A DNA stretch of 64,000 bases from Mogibacterium diversum_A (GTDB taxonomy: Bacteria; Bacillota; Clostridia; Peptostreptococcales; Anaerovoracaceae): NCBI RefSeq assembly GCF_938028775.1, contig NZ_CALIZG010000023.1, forward strand, positions 124,001-188,000, given 5' to 3'. Position numbers and translations under genes: made by a program. Below are positions 27,278 to 34,964 of this stretch, piece by piece. The first letter of the stretch is position 1. Each line of letters opens with the position of its first letter. Under the pieces are notes generated by a model. The model saw only the letters and a list, made by a program, of their open reading frames with translations. It made no database searches and was not told where the DNA came from.

Positions 27278-28945
27278 CTACTTTACAGCAGCGTTACTTT
27301 TGTTTTTTTTAACCATCATCGCAACTGCAAGGCTAAGTAGAGCTGCACCAACGATGTAGAATAGGTATGTTCCGATTCCACCTGTGCTTGGTAGCGTTCC
27401 TAGCTTGTAGTTGTTGAAGTGTAGTGGGTTGTATGTTCCTGTAGTAGTCTTTACTTCATCCTTTTCGTATGTAGCAACGTACTTTCCAGCTTCAACTCCA
27501 TTGATAGTTACTGTGTATGACTTTAGGTTTCCGTCTGCATCTAGCTCAGCACTAATCTTAACTGGAACTAGAGTTTCGTTCTTAGCATATCCTTCTGGAG
27601 CCTCTGTCTCTACAAGCACATACTCACCAGCATCGATACCTCTAAATCTGATCTTACCGTCTGCCTTAGTCTCTGATTCGTCAGCGATATTGTCGCTTGC
27701 GTCAAGTCCTCTCTTAACTAGAAGGGTCGCCTCGTGGTTCTTATATTCAGCGGCAGTTGTGAGGCTAGCATCCTTCTTGTAAAGTCTGAACTTTGCACCT
27801 GCCTTCTTACCTGCAGATGATGTTGTCTCAGCAGAAGTAATTACGTCCGTAACTGTGTTATTCTCATCGTCCACACCAACCTTAACGATTTCTTCTTTTC
27901 TATTGGTCTGGTTTAGCTTAGTACCTACATCTCCGTTGATATCGAATGTGTAGTGCTTAGTTCTGTCAGTATCCTTACCATCGTTAGTTGTTGGCGATGT
28001 TGAGTAATCGATTGTAGCAGTATTTGTGCTTGGATCAAATCCCGACTTAGCCTGCTCAGTTAGAGTAGCCTTGTAAGTAACGTTGATCTTAGTCTTGTCA
28101 GCGCTATTTAGAAGGAATGTCTTAGTAAACTTTACTGTGAATCCTGTAGCAGTCTTGCCTTCGATAGTATAATCGGTGTTTTCTGTGAGCAGCTTAGCTG
28201 GTGCAGGATCTCCGTTGTATACCTTGATTGAAGTCTGATCTAGCTCAAGACCTGTTGATAGCTTATCAGAGATTTCAAACTTAGGATTCTTGTAGTCACT
28301 TGTGTATAGAGGGATAGCTGTTCCAATCTTGAACTCTACCTTGTCTCCAATCTTGTGAGTGTCTCCAGCCTTAGTAGTATCACCAGTTACCTGATCATTC
28401 TCAGTCTTGTTGTATACTTCCTTCTTAACCTTAGGTGTTGACTTCTTAGCATATGCTGTAGTTCCGATCTTAAACTGCTTGTTAGCATCGTTTACATCAA
28501 GAACAGAAGACTTGTCCTCGCCAGCATCCTGCTTGTAGTCAGCGCTGACAATCATAGGTGTATATACGCCTGTGCTTCCTGCCTGTGGTGTTACCATTAC
28601 TAGGTAAATACCTGCCTTAGGGCTATTTGCAACGTACTTTCCAGCTGTCTCGGCAAATGTTACTGTGTCTAGACCTGTGAAGTCTCCAGCAGATGCAATT
28701 GCATATACTTCAGCAGCAGTTGGCTTTGCAGGATCAGCGATTGTGATTCCAGTTTTGCCTACTACCCACTTGCCGTTAGACTCCTTAACGATTCTGTAAC
28801 CCTTTACAGTAGCGCCTGCCTCAACGTTCTTAATAGTTAGTGTTGAATCAAGTGTTGCTGCAAATGTTGGCATTGCAAATCCACTTAGCCCAATGGCAAG
28901 GGAGAGCGCCAACGCAGCCATTTTCTTAAATAGCTTGGTACTCAT
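27278..28945 (-). CDS. Major pilin (shaft subunit) of locus A
   Basis: A 555-aa fimbrial protein, first in the locus A operon. It has a signal peptide (MSTKLFKK start, cleavage after TFA), a D1 domain with GIYLVMVTPQAGSTG, a fimbrial isopeptide D2 domain (KVEFKIGTAIP ... DKLSTGLELD ... KINVTYKATL), and a SpaA/Cna-B-like D3 domain with E-box VLVETEAPEGY. The anchor is LPSTGG with helix and KKNKS. Two in-frame upstream ATGs exist (28981 and 29014 extend the protein by 12 and 23 residues). The 28945 start has SD AAAGGAAG and begins a normal signal peptide; 28981 also has a good SD (AAAGGAAAGG). The architecture matches the locus B pilin. Confidence 0.92.
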   Translation of the reverse strand: MSTKLFKKMAALALSLAIGLSGFAMPTFAATLDSTLTIKNVEAGATVKGYRIVKESNGKWVVGKTGITIADPAKPTAAEVYAIASAGDFTGLDTVTFAETAGKYVANSPKAGIYLVMVTPQAGSTGVYTPMIVSADYKQDAGEDKSSVLDVNDANKQFKIGTTAYAKKSTPKVKKEVYNKTENDQVTGDTTKAGDTHKIGDKVEFKIGTAIPLYTSDYKNPKFEISDKLSTGLELDQTSIKVYNGDPAPAKLLTENTDYTIEGKTATGFTVKFTKTFLLNSADKTKINVTYKATLTEQAKSGFDPSTNTATIDYSTSPTTNDGKDTDRTKHYTFDINGDVGTKLNQTNRKEEIVKVGVDDENNTVTDVITSAETTSSAGKKAGAKFRLYKKDASLTTAAEYKNHEATLLVKRGLDASDNIADESETKADGKIRFRGIDAGEYVLVETEAPEGYAKNETLVPVKISAELDADGNLKSYTVTINGVEAGKYVATYEKDEVKTTTGTYNPLHFNNYKLGTLPSTGGIGTYLFYIVGAALLSLAVAMMVKKNKSNAAVK

Positions 28946-29120
28946 ACATCTTCCTTTCTTTGTCTCTTCAGAGTTACCCATTAGTACCTTTCCTTTCTGT
29001 TTGTTATTCCTCATTAATGGGAATAAACCTCTACCAAATAAATTCGTTTATCTGATATAACATGTAGACTGTGTTACACACATTAGCCCATAAAAAGACC
29101 GATTCTATCTATTCCAGAGT

Positions 29121-29149
29121 ATATTATCAAAGTTATAAAATATAATCAA
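29121..29149 (-). promoter_or_regulatory. Predicted promoter of pilus locus A
   Basis: Minus strand: -35 TTGATT, 17-nt spacer ending TGA (extended -10), -10 TAATAT. Its flanks align with the locus B promoter region. The leader is about 100-170 nt depending on the start codon used. Confidence 0.65.
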
Positions 29150-29230
29150 ACTTATAATTTGACTATATATTCACGAGTTCGACACCAAAAAACACAGTAT
29201 TGACATATTGAAATATTCTGTACCCGTTGG

Positions 29231-29260
29231 GTTCACTTAGTCTTATGAGTCTAAGTTCAC
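29231..29260. promoter_or_regulatory. Dyad and direct-repeat site between divergent surface-protein genes
   Basis: ACTTAG and CTAAGT form an inverted repeat with a 10-bp centre, and GTTCAC occurs as a direct repeat at both edges (29231-29236 and 29255-29260). A TTGACA lies 26 bp to the left. It sits in the 448-bp gap between the locus A pilin gene and the divergent FctA-type gene and may be an operator for either. Confidence 0.35.
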
Positions 29261-29357
29261 AAATTTTTCGGATTTAGCGAGACTTTTTATATAAAATTTT
29301 ACAAATGTTTTTTTAAAAAACAATTTAGATTATTCAGGTATATTTTAGTTATGCTTA

Positions 29358-29366
29358 TGATATAAT
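29358..29366 (+). promoter_or_regulatory. Extended -10 promoter of the FctA/Cna-B gene
   Basis: TGATATAAT is a consensus extended -10 element, 27 bp before the ATG. There is no good -35 hexamer, which extended -10 promoters can lack. The SD AAAGGAGGG follows at 29381-29389. Confidence 0.65.
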
Positions 29367-29393
29367 CCATAAACCACATAAAAGGAGGGCGTT

Positions 29394-30419
29394 ATGACAG
29401 ACTCAAGAAGAACAATCAGAAAGCTAGCAGTGTTAGTATTCGCACTCATGCTTATAAACATTTTTTCGCTGGGCTCCGCTTTTGCCAGTTACCAACCATA
29501 CCCAGCCGAATTCACTAAAACTCTTGATAATGGACCAGTTCCCACTGAATACATAGGGAAATTTAAAATAGTTATCAAGGATCCCGAAGGCAACATTCGT
29601 AAGCACGAGGATTACGATTCACCGCTTACACACGAGCCTTACGAAAATATTGGTAATGGAGGCAACACTTTTTTTGTATATTTCGATAGTATTGTCTCTT
29701 ATTATTTAAAAGAAAAACAGCCTTCACCTGAGACAAAATATGTAACTTTTACAGTGGAAGAGATCCCTACAGATGTTCCAGGCATCAAGTATGATAAGAC
29801 CGTTTATACTGTAAAGTGCTACTTCAATGGTTATCCATATTTTGCTGGTAGGTATTCATATGATCTTGACTACGTTGAGATTAACGGAAACTACTATACA
29901 TACGACGGTGTTAGATTAACCTTCAATCCGGATGGCTCAATGAATTACACAGGAGACAGAAATGGATTTATATCCTTTAACAACACCACTATCAAATATG
30001 TGACACACACGGTTAAGAAGATCTGGAAGAATGGTTCCGAGTCGTCCGCAAAGGCTCAGCTGTACAAGGACGGTACCGCTTACGGCACACCAGTAGAGCT
30101 TAATGCTACAAATAACTGGTCGTATACTTGGAACAACCTCGACGATAGCTATACATGGACTGTAAAGGAACTCGATGTCCCAACTGGATATAGCTCCAAA
30201 GTTGATGTCTCAGCAGACGGCAAAACTACGACTATAACCAACACTAAGTCGAAGCAGCCAGCTGCTAGTCAGAGTAAAAATACTCCGTTAAAGTCAAAGA
30301 AAACTGTAAAGACTGGAGATAATACGAATGTCACTGCTTGGCTAGTCGTATTTGGGACAATGATAATAAGCCTTGGTTTTACGATTTATATCAGGAAGCG
30401 AGTAAGCTCTTTAAGATAA
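29394..30419 (+). CDS. Small sortase-anchored protein with FctA-like and Cna-B domains
   Basis: A 341-aa secreted protein on the opposite strand to the pilus operons. It has a signal peptide (cleavage after AFA, about 32). An FctA/Spy0128-like pilin domain (about 35-205) has the opening PAEFTKTLDNG and the closing VTFTVEEIPTDVPGIKYDK. One Cna-B domain (about 208-285) has VKKIWKNG and YTWTVKELDVPTGY. A Lys/Ser linker, a degenerate sorting motif VKTGD, a helix and an RKRVSSLR tail complete it. It could be an ancillary pilin for either locus or a separate short adhesin. TraX follows within 70 bp. Confidence 0.87.
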   Translation: MTDSRRTIRKLAVLVFALMLINIFSLGSAFASYQPYPAEFTKTLDNGPVPTEYIGKFKIVIKDPEGNIRKHEDYDSPLTHEPYENIGNGGNTFFVYFDSIVSYYLKEKQPSPETKYVTFTVEEIPTDVPGIKYDKTVYTVKCYFNGYPYFAGRYSYDLDYVEINGNYYTYDGVRLTFNPDGSMNYTGDRNGFISFNNTTIKYVTHTVKKIWKNGSESSAKAQLYKDGTAYGTPVELNATNNWSYTWNNLDDSYTWTVKELDVPTGYSSKVDVSADGKTTTITNTKSKQPAASQSKNTPLKSKKTVKTGDNTNVTAWLVVFGTMIISLGFTIYIRKRVSSLR

Positions 30420-30485
30420 TTGATGTTCTATGGTAAAATACAAGCGAAAAGTGATTATCATTTTAATAGTGAAACTGGTATAAAA

Positions 30486-31178
30486 ATGAGCATAAATAAG
30501 ATCAAATACATAGCGATAATATCAATGGTTTGTGATCATCTGGCATCCGTGTTTTTTGCACCGGATGCCAGTATTTATATTGTCCTTAGATTGATAGGGC
30601 GAATAACGGCACCCTCGATGTGCCTTGCACTCGCTGAAGGCTTCGTTCATACATCCAACAGAAAAAAGTATTTCTCTAGGCTTCTCACCTTTGCGGTAAT
30701 CGCACAGATACCATTCTCATTCTTCGAGTCGGGAACCTTCACCCTGCCACTTGGCAATGTGTTATTTACATTTGCATGTTCATTTGCCTTGATGGAGGTT
30801 GTAGATAATTGGAAGAAGATTGGCACATTAAAGGGTATTATCGCTGTCATCGTATTACTTGTACTGTCGATGAAGACAGACTGGCTGATATTTGGGCCGC
30901 TATTCACACTGTCGATTTATATGAACAAAGAAAATAAGGACCGTCAGGCCATCTGTTATGCGGCCATCAGCGTCCTTAGTTTTTCATTGTCAGCGTTCAT
31001 GTGTGTAAGCCACGGTCTACCTTGGTACGGTCAGGTGTGGCAGATTGGCACGCTCTTGGTTATCCCGATTATCTATGCTTATAACGGCGAGCGTGGTAGC
31101 AAGGCTTCATTTAACAAATGGTTTTTCTATTTATTCTATCCTGCCCATCTTGTTGTACTTGGTCTCATAAGGTGGTAG
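30486..31178 (+). CDS. TraX-family membrane protein
   Basis: A roughly 230-aa polytopic membrane protein of the TraX family (opening KIKYIAIISMVCDHLASVFF; conserved LRLIGRITAPSMCLALAEGF and YLFYPAHLVVL). F-plasmid TraX acetylates the N-terminus of the conjugative pilin; chromosomal homologues in Firmicutes are of unknown role and probably acyltransferases. I start at the ATG at 30486 because the preceding in-frame TTG/ATG codons (30420, 30423) directly follow the upstream stop codon and encode hydrophilic sequence unlike the family. It is codirectional with the FctA-type gene and converges on the DUF3267 gene with 6 bp between stop codons. Confidence 0.85.
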   Translation: MSINKIKYIAIISMVCDHLASVFFAPDASIYIVLRLIGRITAPSMCLALAEGFVHTSNRKKYFSRLLTFAVIAQIPFSFFESGTFTLPLGNVLFTFACSFALMEVVDNWKKIGTLKGIIAVIVLLVLSMKTDWLIFGPLFTLSIYMNKENKDRQAICYAAISVLSFSLSAFMCVSHGLPWYGQVWQIGTLLVIPIIYAYNGERGSKASFNKWFFYLFYPAHLVVLGLIRW

Positions 31179-31184
31179 CGAAAC

Positions 31185-31817
31185 TTATTTCTGAAACACC
31201 ACTAGCCCAATCTCTGTCGGGTGGTCTAGATACAGCGCTGTTTTAGACGCTTTATTACCCAATATCATCTTGACTATTAGAATGTCTCCACCTGCAGCGA
31301 TAGTCATCAGCACTCCAGCTGCAAGAAAAAGTATATTGGTCGTAAGGCACCCGATTATGCATGGTACTATTCCTAGTAACAGTCCTGGCATCAAAGCGCC
31401 TGTTATGTATTGCCACTTTCCAAGTGGCTGACTGCAAGTGCAGTACGGTGTTATATATTTCCAAATCACTCCGAATTCAATATCTTTGAAACCATTTTTT
31501 GTAAATCTGCTCCATGTTACACCATGAACTAGTTCATGTACCATCGTTAACAATAATAGTAGTGCCAAAACAGTTATACCCGAACTAGCTGAAATTCGTG
31601 ATCTCCCAAAATCAGCTCCATTATATTTAAGAACATAAATAACAATAAAGGGCACAGTCATGATTAGTCCATATAATGCCCCGACGTTCGCCTTTGCGAC
31701 TGATATCGTAAGGTCTGTCTTGGTGTACCCTTCGCTTTCTAGTTCTTCACATTTTACCTTATATCTCTCTAGTCTTCTTTGCTCCGCTTCGTTGAGCACT
31801 CGTTCATTACCTGCCAT
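31185..31817 (-). CDS. DUF3267 putative membrane zinc metalloprotease
   Basis: A 210-aa membrane protein with a zincin motif HELVH (residues 94-98) inside a hydrophobic stretch, as in DUF3267 proteins. There are predicted transmembrane segments at about 46-63, 80-95, 135-160 and 163-185. A Cys-containing loop YCTCSQPL (125-132) is typical of the family. The substrate is unknown; intramembrane or membrane-proximal proteolysis is inferred from the motif. The ATG has SD AGGGGG. Upstream lie three phased repeats that may be operator sites. Confidence 0.82.
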   Translation of the reverse strand: MAGNERVLNEAEQRRLERYKVKCEELESEGYTKTDLTISVAKANVGALYGLIMTVPFIVIYVLKYNGADFGRSRISASSGITVLALLLLLTMVHELVHGVTWSRFTKNGFKDIEFGVIWKYITPYCTCSQPLGKWQYITGALMPGLLLGIVPCIIGCLTTNILFLAAGVLMTIAAGGDILIVKMILGNKASKTALYLDHPTEIGLVVFQK

Positions 31818-31869
31818 TTATTATCCCCCTAATTCTATGTTTTTATCGGGTGCTACCTGATTTTATATG

Positions 31870-31899
31870 TTGCTATCCGTTGCTATCTTTTGCTATTCA
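31870..31899 (-). promoter_or_regulatory. Three 10-bp phased repeats upstream of the DUF3267 gene
   Basis: TTGCTATCCG, TTGCTATCTT and TTGCTATTCA follow one another with no gap, one per helical turn, and a related TGCTACC lies 20 bp downstream. On the minus strand the units read as GATAGCAA just upstream of a TATAAA -10-like sequence, where a -35 would be. This suggests activator or repressor sites for the zincin gene. Confidence 0.45.
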
Positions 31900-31947
31900 T
31901 ATTCCTTTGATTAATTATACTTTATTTCAAGCTTTCAAATCATTAAA

Positions 31948-31983
31948 AAAGCGAATAGCCGCCTCGTAGCTACTATCCGCTTT
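31948..31983 (-). terminator. Rho-independent terminator after the 856-aa adhesin gene
   Basis: An 11-bp stem (AAAGCGGATAG, one wobble) with a 14-nt loop and a TTTTTT run on the minus strand, about 90 bp past the stop codon. Confidence 0.85.
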
Positions 31984-32071
31984 ATAGTTAATATGATTGT
32001 CAGTAAAGACTTTAATGCTTTTTGGCTATAACTTTATAATCATTTACCTTGTAGATTCATAAAGTCTATAG

Positions 32072-34642
32072 TTATCTCATTCTCTTCTTGTAACCAACCG
32101 CACCGATTAGCATTAGTACGGATGCTGCGAAGATGCTGAGCATTAGCATTAGGTTTCCAGTACTATCACCTGTCTTTGGTGACTTGTGCTTCTTAACCGC
32201 CTTATCCTTTGAAGGTGATGTAGGCGCTTTTGGTATTTCGTACTTGTTGTTAAATGTTAAATCGTTTACAGTTTCTGCACCCTTCTTAATCTCGTAATTT
32301 GCTACGAGCTGGTTATTAGCATCAGCTGTAACATCTACGACAACCGTGTACTCCGTCTTATCGTAAGTGTAATTTGCAAGGCCTGTATCTAGCTCAACTA
32401 CCTTGTATGTGTACTTACCAACCGCCTTAAACTCGATGTCGCCAAAGTCAATTTCGCCTGCTCCGTTAACCGTAACAACCTTCTTGCCTAGCACAGAACC
32501 TGCTGGCATTGGCGCCTCGCTTAATCCTAATGCTGTAGTTCCAGCTTGAGATAGTTCGAACTTAAACTCGCCTGCTGCCGGCGGGGTGTCTCCACTTAGA
32601 GTCTTCTTAACCCTTAGGTTTTTCTTAACGGACGTAAACACGTTTCTAAATCTTGGTTCGCTGTCAGCTGTAGCCTTGAGTGTTCCGCCATTGTTAGCAA
32701 CAGTTACCTTAACCTCTTTTTCAGCTGTATCATATGATACACCTGCTACTGGGTTTGATGCTGTTTCCTTAACCTTGAACTTGTATGTTCCAACCTTTGT
32801 GAACTTTATCTTATCAAATTCGATGCGTCCATCGCTGTGCACGAATGTTGTCACATCGCCAGGCATCGTCACTCCATCGTAGTTCTCACCCGCAATCTGG
32901 CTAACGCTTACTTCAAAGGTGTTCTCTGGTATGGTTACCGCAGTTCCTTCTGAATCGACATAGTCCTTGTGGCCTTTAATCACGGCTTCTGCAGTCTGGT
33001 AGTTAGGAACGATCGCTGAGAATCCTGGCTGCGTCGCGCTTTGAATTGAGAACGTTCCTTCTGTGGCATTTAGAGAACCCGATGTTGTAAATGCTGGGTT
33101 TGGCTTAAATACCTTGTTGGTATATGTGTACTTTGCCGGCGTGCTCGTCTGCACTAGGCGGTAGTCACCCCTTGATAGTCCAGAGATTGTAGCCTCGCCG
33201 CTCGAATTAGTCTTAGCGGCAGCCTTACGACCTCTGATGTAGTAATCCATCCAAATTCCGCCAATCTTAGTCTGAATCTTGAACTCAGCCCCAGCAATTG
33301 GAGTAGTTCCATCGATGTCATCTACAGCCTTTACACGTATGCTTCCTGCCGCAACAGTAGCAGTTCCGTTTGCCTTGTCGATCGTGTATGAAACAGATGC
33401 GGAATCCTCTGCCTGGTCGGACTTAGCTTTTCCTGTGTTAGTAACAGTCTCTACCGCTGTGATCTCTGGGTAGTGAGTGTCAAACTCGGCGAAGAAGGTA
33501 ACGACATTTCCATGAGAAGGACCGTTAGTTCCGTAGATGTCCTTTATCTTGTTAATGCCTGCGAGCGCTGGCTCGAGGTCGGTGTACTTCAGGGAGTCGT
33601 TAGACATATTTGCAATGAAGGTATCTCCTCCTGTCTCAGGGTCTGTAAATACACCGTAGCTCATCTTATGAGCCTTAACCTTAGCATAGAAGCTGTCGTA
33701 AGTATCTGAAGATGACTGAGTTATCTGGCTGAAATACTGCGTCACTGGAATCCAGTTGCTTCCGCGCTCTATCGGCATCACTGTTCCAGGAGCCGCCTGT
33801 CCGTAAAATGTGTTTCCACCTGCAGGAACCTCTGTCCAGTTGTAACGAACTGCGGAAATCGAGATAGTGCTTAGGTCAACAACGCCATTTCTTGGAATCT
33901 TATCAACGATCATCATGTTAGTCTGTTCCTGATAAGTTCCGAAGGTGCTATCGATATTGTTGTAAGTGTTAAAGAGACGCAGCGAACCCAGCTGATTGGA
34001 GATCAGCTTAATCCTAGCTGTGTCGTATGCCGAAGTCCAGCCCTGCTTCTCAAGCAGTCTGTTGTTAATGGTCCTGAGACTTGGATCAGCAGGTACACCA
34101 CCAGTGTTGGTCCCCGGAACTGCATCTCTAACCTTGAAGGTTACATTAGCCGAAGCATCTTCAATGGTGAGAGGCTTTGTCACTGGAGATCCTGCTGTAG
34201 CACCGTTATCTAGCGCCTTCAGTCTAGCCCCTGTGTATAGACTTCCCGACATGAAGTTTCTGTCTGTCGGAAAATCTGGATCTAATGTGAACTTAATCTC
34301 TGTCCCTGTGATTGTCGCTGTCGCAACCTTCTGTCCGCTCTCGGAATAGAGCGGAACATCGGAGCTTGGGAGATTGCCAAACATCGTCCCGATATTCGTC
34401 GACAGCTTAATCGTATCACCTGGCTTCATCGCATTCCCCGACTGCGTATCGATGTTGTAATCGAACTTCAGAGAAGCTAGAGAGCCGACGTTCACCGGGC
34501 TAGGTGACACCGTCACATTAGAAATCGTGATGTTATAGCCGTCCTTCTGAGTCGCAGCGCTAACATCCTGCGGGGATGATAATGGTCCAATTGTAATCGC
34601 TATTACTGCAATGAATGCAATAATTCGTTTTGCAAGTTTCAC
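32072..34642 (-). CDS. Cell-wall-anchored adhesin with SpaA and FctA-type repeats
   Basis: An 856-aa surface protein with a GTG start supported by SD AAAGGAGG. After the signal peptide (cleavage after VSA, about 29) comes an Ig-like adhesin head (about 35-420) with GDTIKLSTNIG and a second domain containing IVDKIPRNGVVDL. A SpaA-type domain (about 430-540, GLSRGDYRLVQTSTPAKY) and two FctA/Spy0128-type isopeptide domains (about 550-665 and 670-800; KFKVKETASNPVAGVSYD and YKVVELDTGLANYTYD) follow. The anchor is SPKTGD with helix and YKKRMR. The domain order resembles a pilus tip or stand-alone MSCRAMM-like adhesin. It is monocistronic with its own promoter and terminator. The ligand is unknown. 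Confidence 0.9.
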   Translation of the reverse strand: MKLAKRIIAFIAVIAITIGPLSSPQDVSAATQKDGYNITISNVTVSPSPVNVGSLASLKFDYNIDTQSGNAMKPGDTIKLSTNIGTMFGNLPSSDVPLYSESGQKVATATITGTEIKFTLDPDFPTDRNFMSGSLYTGARLKALDNGATAGSPVTKPLTIEDASANVTFKVRDAVPGTNTGGVPADPSLRTINNRLLEKQGWTSAYDTARIKLISNQLGSLRLFNTYNNIDSTFGTYQEQTNMMIVDKIPRNGVVDLSTISISAVRYNWTEVPAGGNTFYGQAAPGTVMPIERGSNWIPVTQYFSQITQSSSDTYDSFYAKVKAHKMSYGVFTDPETGGDTFIANMSNDSLKYTDLEPALAGINKIKDIYGTNGPSHGNVVTFFAEFDTHYPEITAVETVTNTGKAKSDQAEDSASVSYTIDKANGTATVAAGSIRVKAVDDIDGTTPIAGAEFKIQTKIGGIWMDYYIRGRKAAAKTNSSGEATISGLSRGDYRLVQTSTPAKYTYTNKVFKPNPAFTTSGSLNATEGTFSIQSATQPGFSAIVPNYQTAEAVIKGHKDYVDSEGTAVTIPENTFEVSVSQIAGENYDGVTMPGDVTTFVHSDGRIEFDKIKFTKVGTYKFKVKETASNPVAGVSYDTAEKEVKVTVANNGGTLKATADSEPRFRNVFTSVKKNLRVKKTLSGDTPPAAGEFKFELSQAGTTALGLSEAPMPAGSVLGKKVVTVNGAGEIDFGDIEFKAVGKYTYKVVELDTGLANYTYDKTEYTVVVDVTADANNQLVANYEIKKGAETVNDLTFNNKYEIPKAPTSPSKDKAVKKHKSPKTGDSTGNLMLMLSIFAASVLMLIGAVGYKKRMR

Positions 34643-34706
34643 GTTGTTCCTCCTTTTAATAACGTAGTCATTCAGTTCAAAAAATAATATTTATGCATTT
34701 TATTGG

Positions 34707-34735
34707 AGTATAGCCTATAGCGGATAGACAAGCAA
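34707..34735 (-). promoter_or_regulatory. Probable promoter of the 856-aa adhesin gene
   Basis: Minus strand: -35 TTGCTT, 17-nt spacer, -10 TATACT, 65 bp before the GTG start. The rest of the 322-bp gap (34643-34964) holds the terminator at 34870-34899 and no gene. Confidence 0.6.
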
Positions 34736-34869
34736 GCTAATTCCATAAAAAGTGCGAAAAAAGAACAATAAAGTGCATTAATAGCAGCTTTGTGTACAAC
34801 CTCACTTTTCTGACTTAAATTCATTTTTATTATATTTATACATTTTGAGATTCAAAAAAATAAAAAAAC

Positions 34870-34899
34870 AGAAGGTACGGTATATAAACCGCACCTTCT
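34870..34899 (-). terminator. Rho-independent terminator after the RIC gene
   Basis: A 12-bp stem (AGAAGGTGCGGT, one wobble) with a 6-nt loop, followed by GTTTTTTT on the minus strand. Confidence 0.9.
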
Positions 34900-34964
34900 A
34901 GTATTCGCTTGCTCATATTTTGTCTATCCCATCTGCAAATATGCAGCATGGCTGAGTCGTAGCT

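Noticed and set aside
29199..29230. Second plus-strand promoter starting TTGACA
   Set aside because: The -35 is consensus, but no acceptable -10 lies 16-18 bp downstream.
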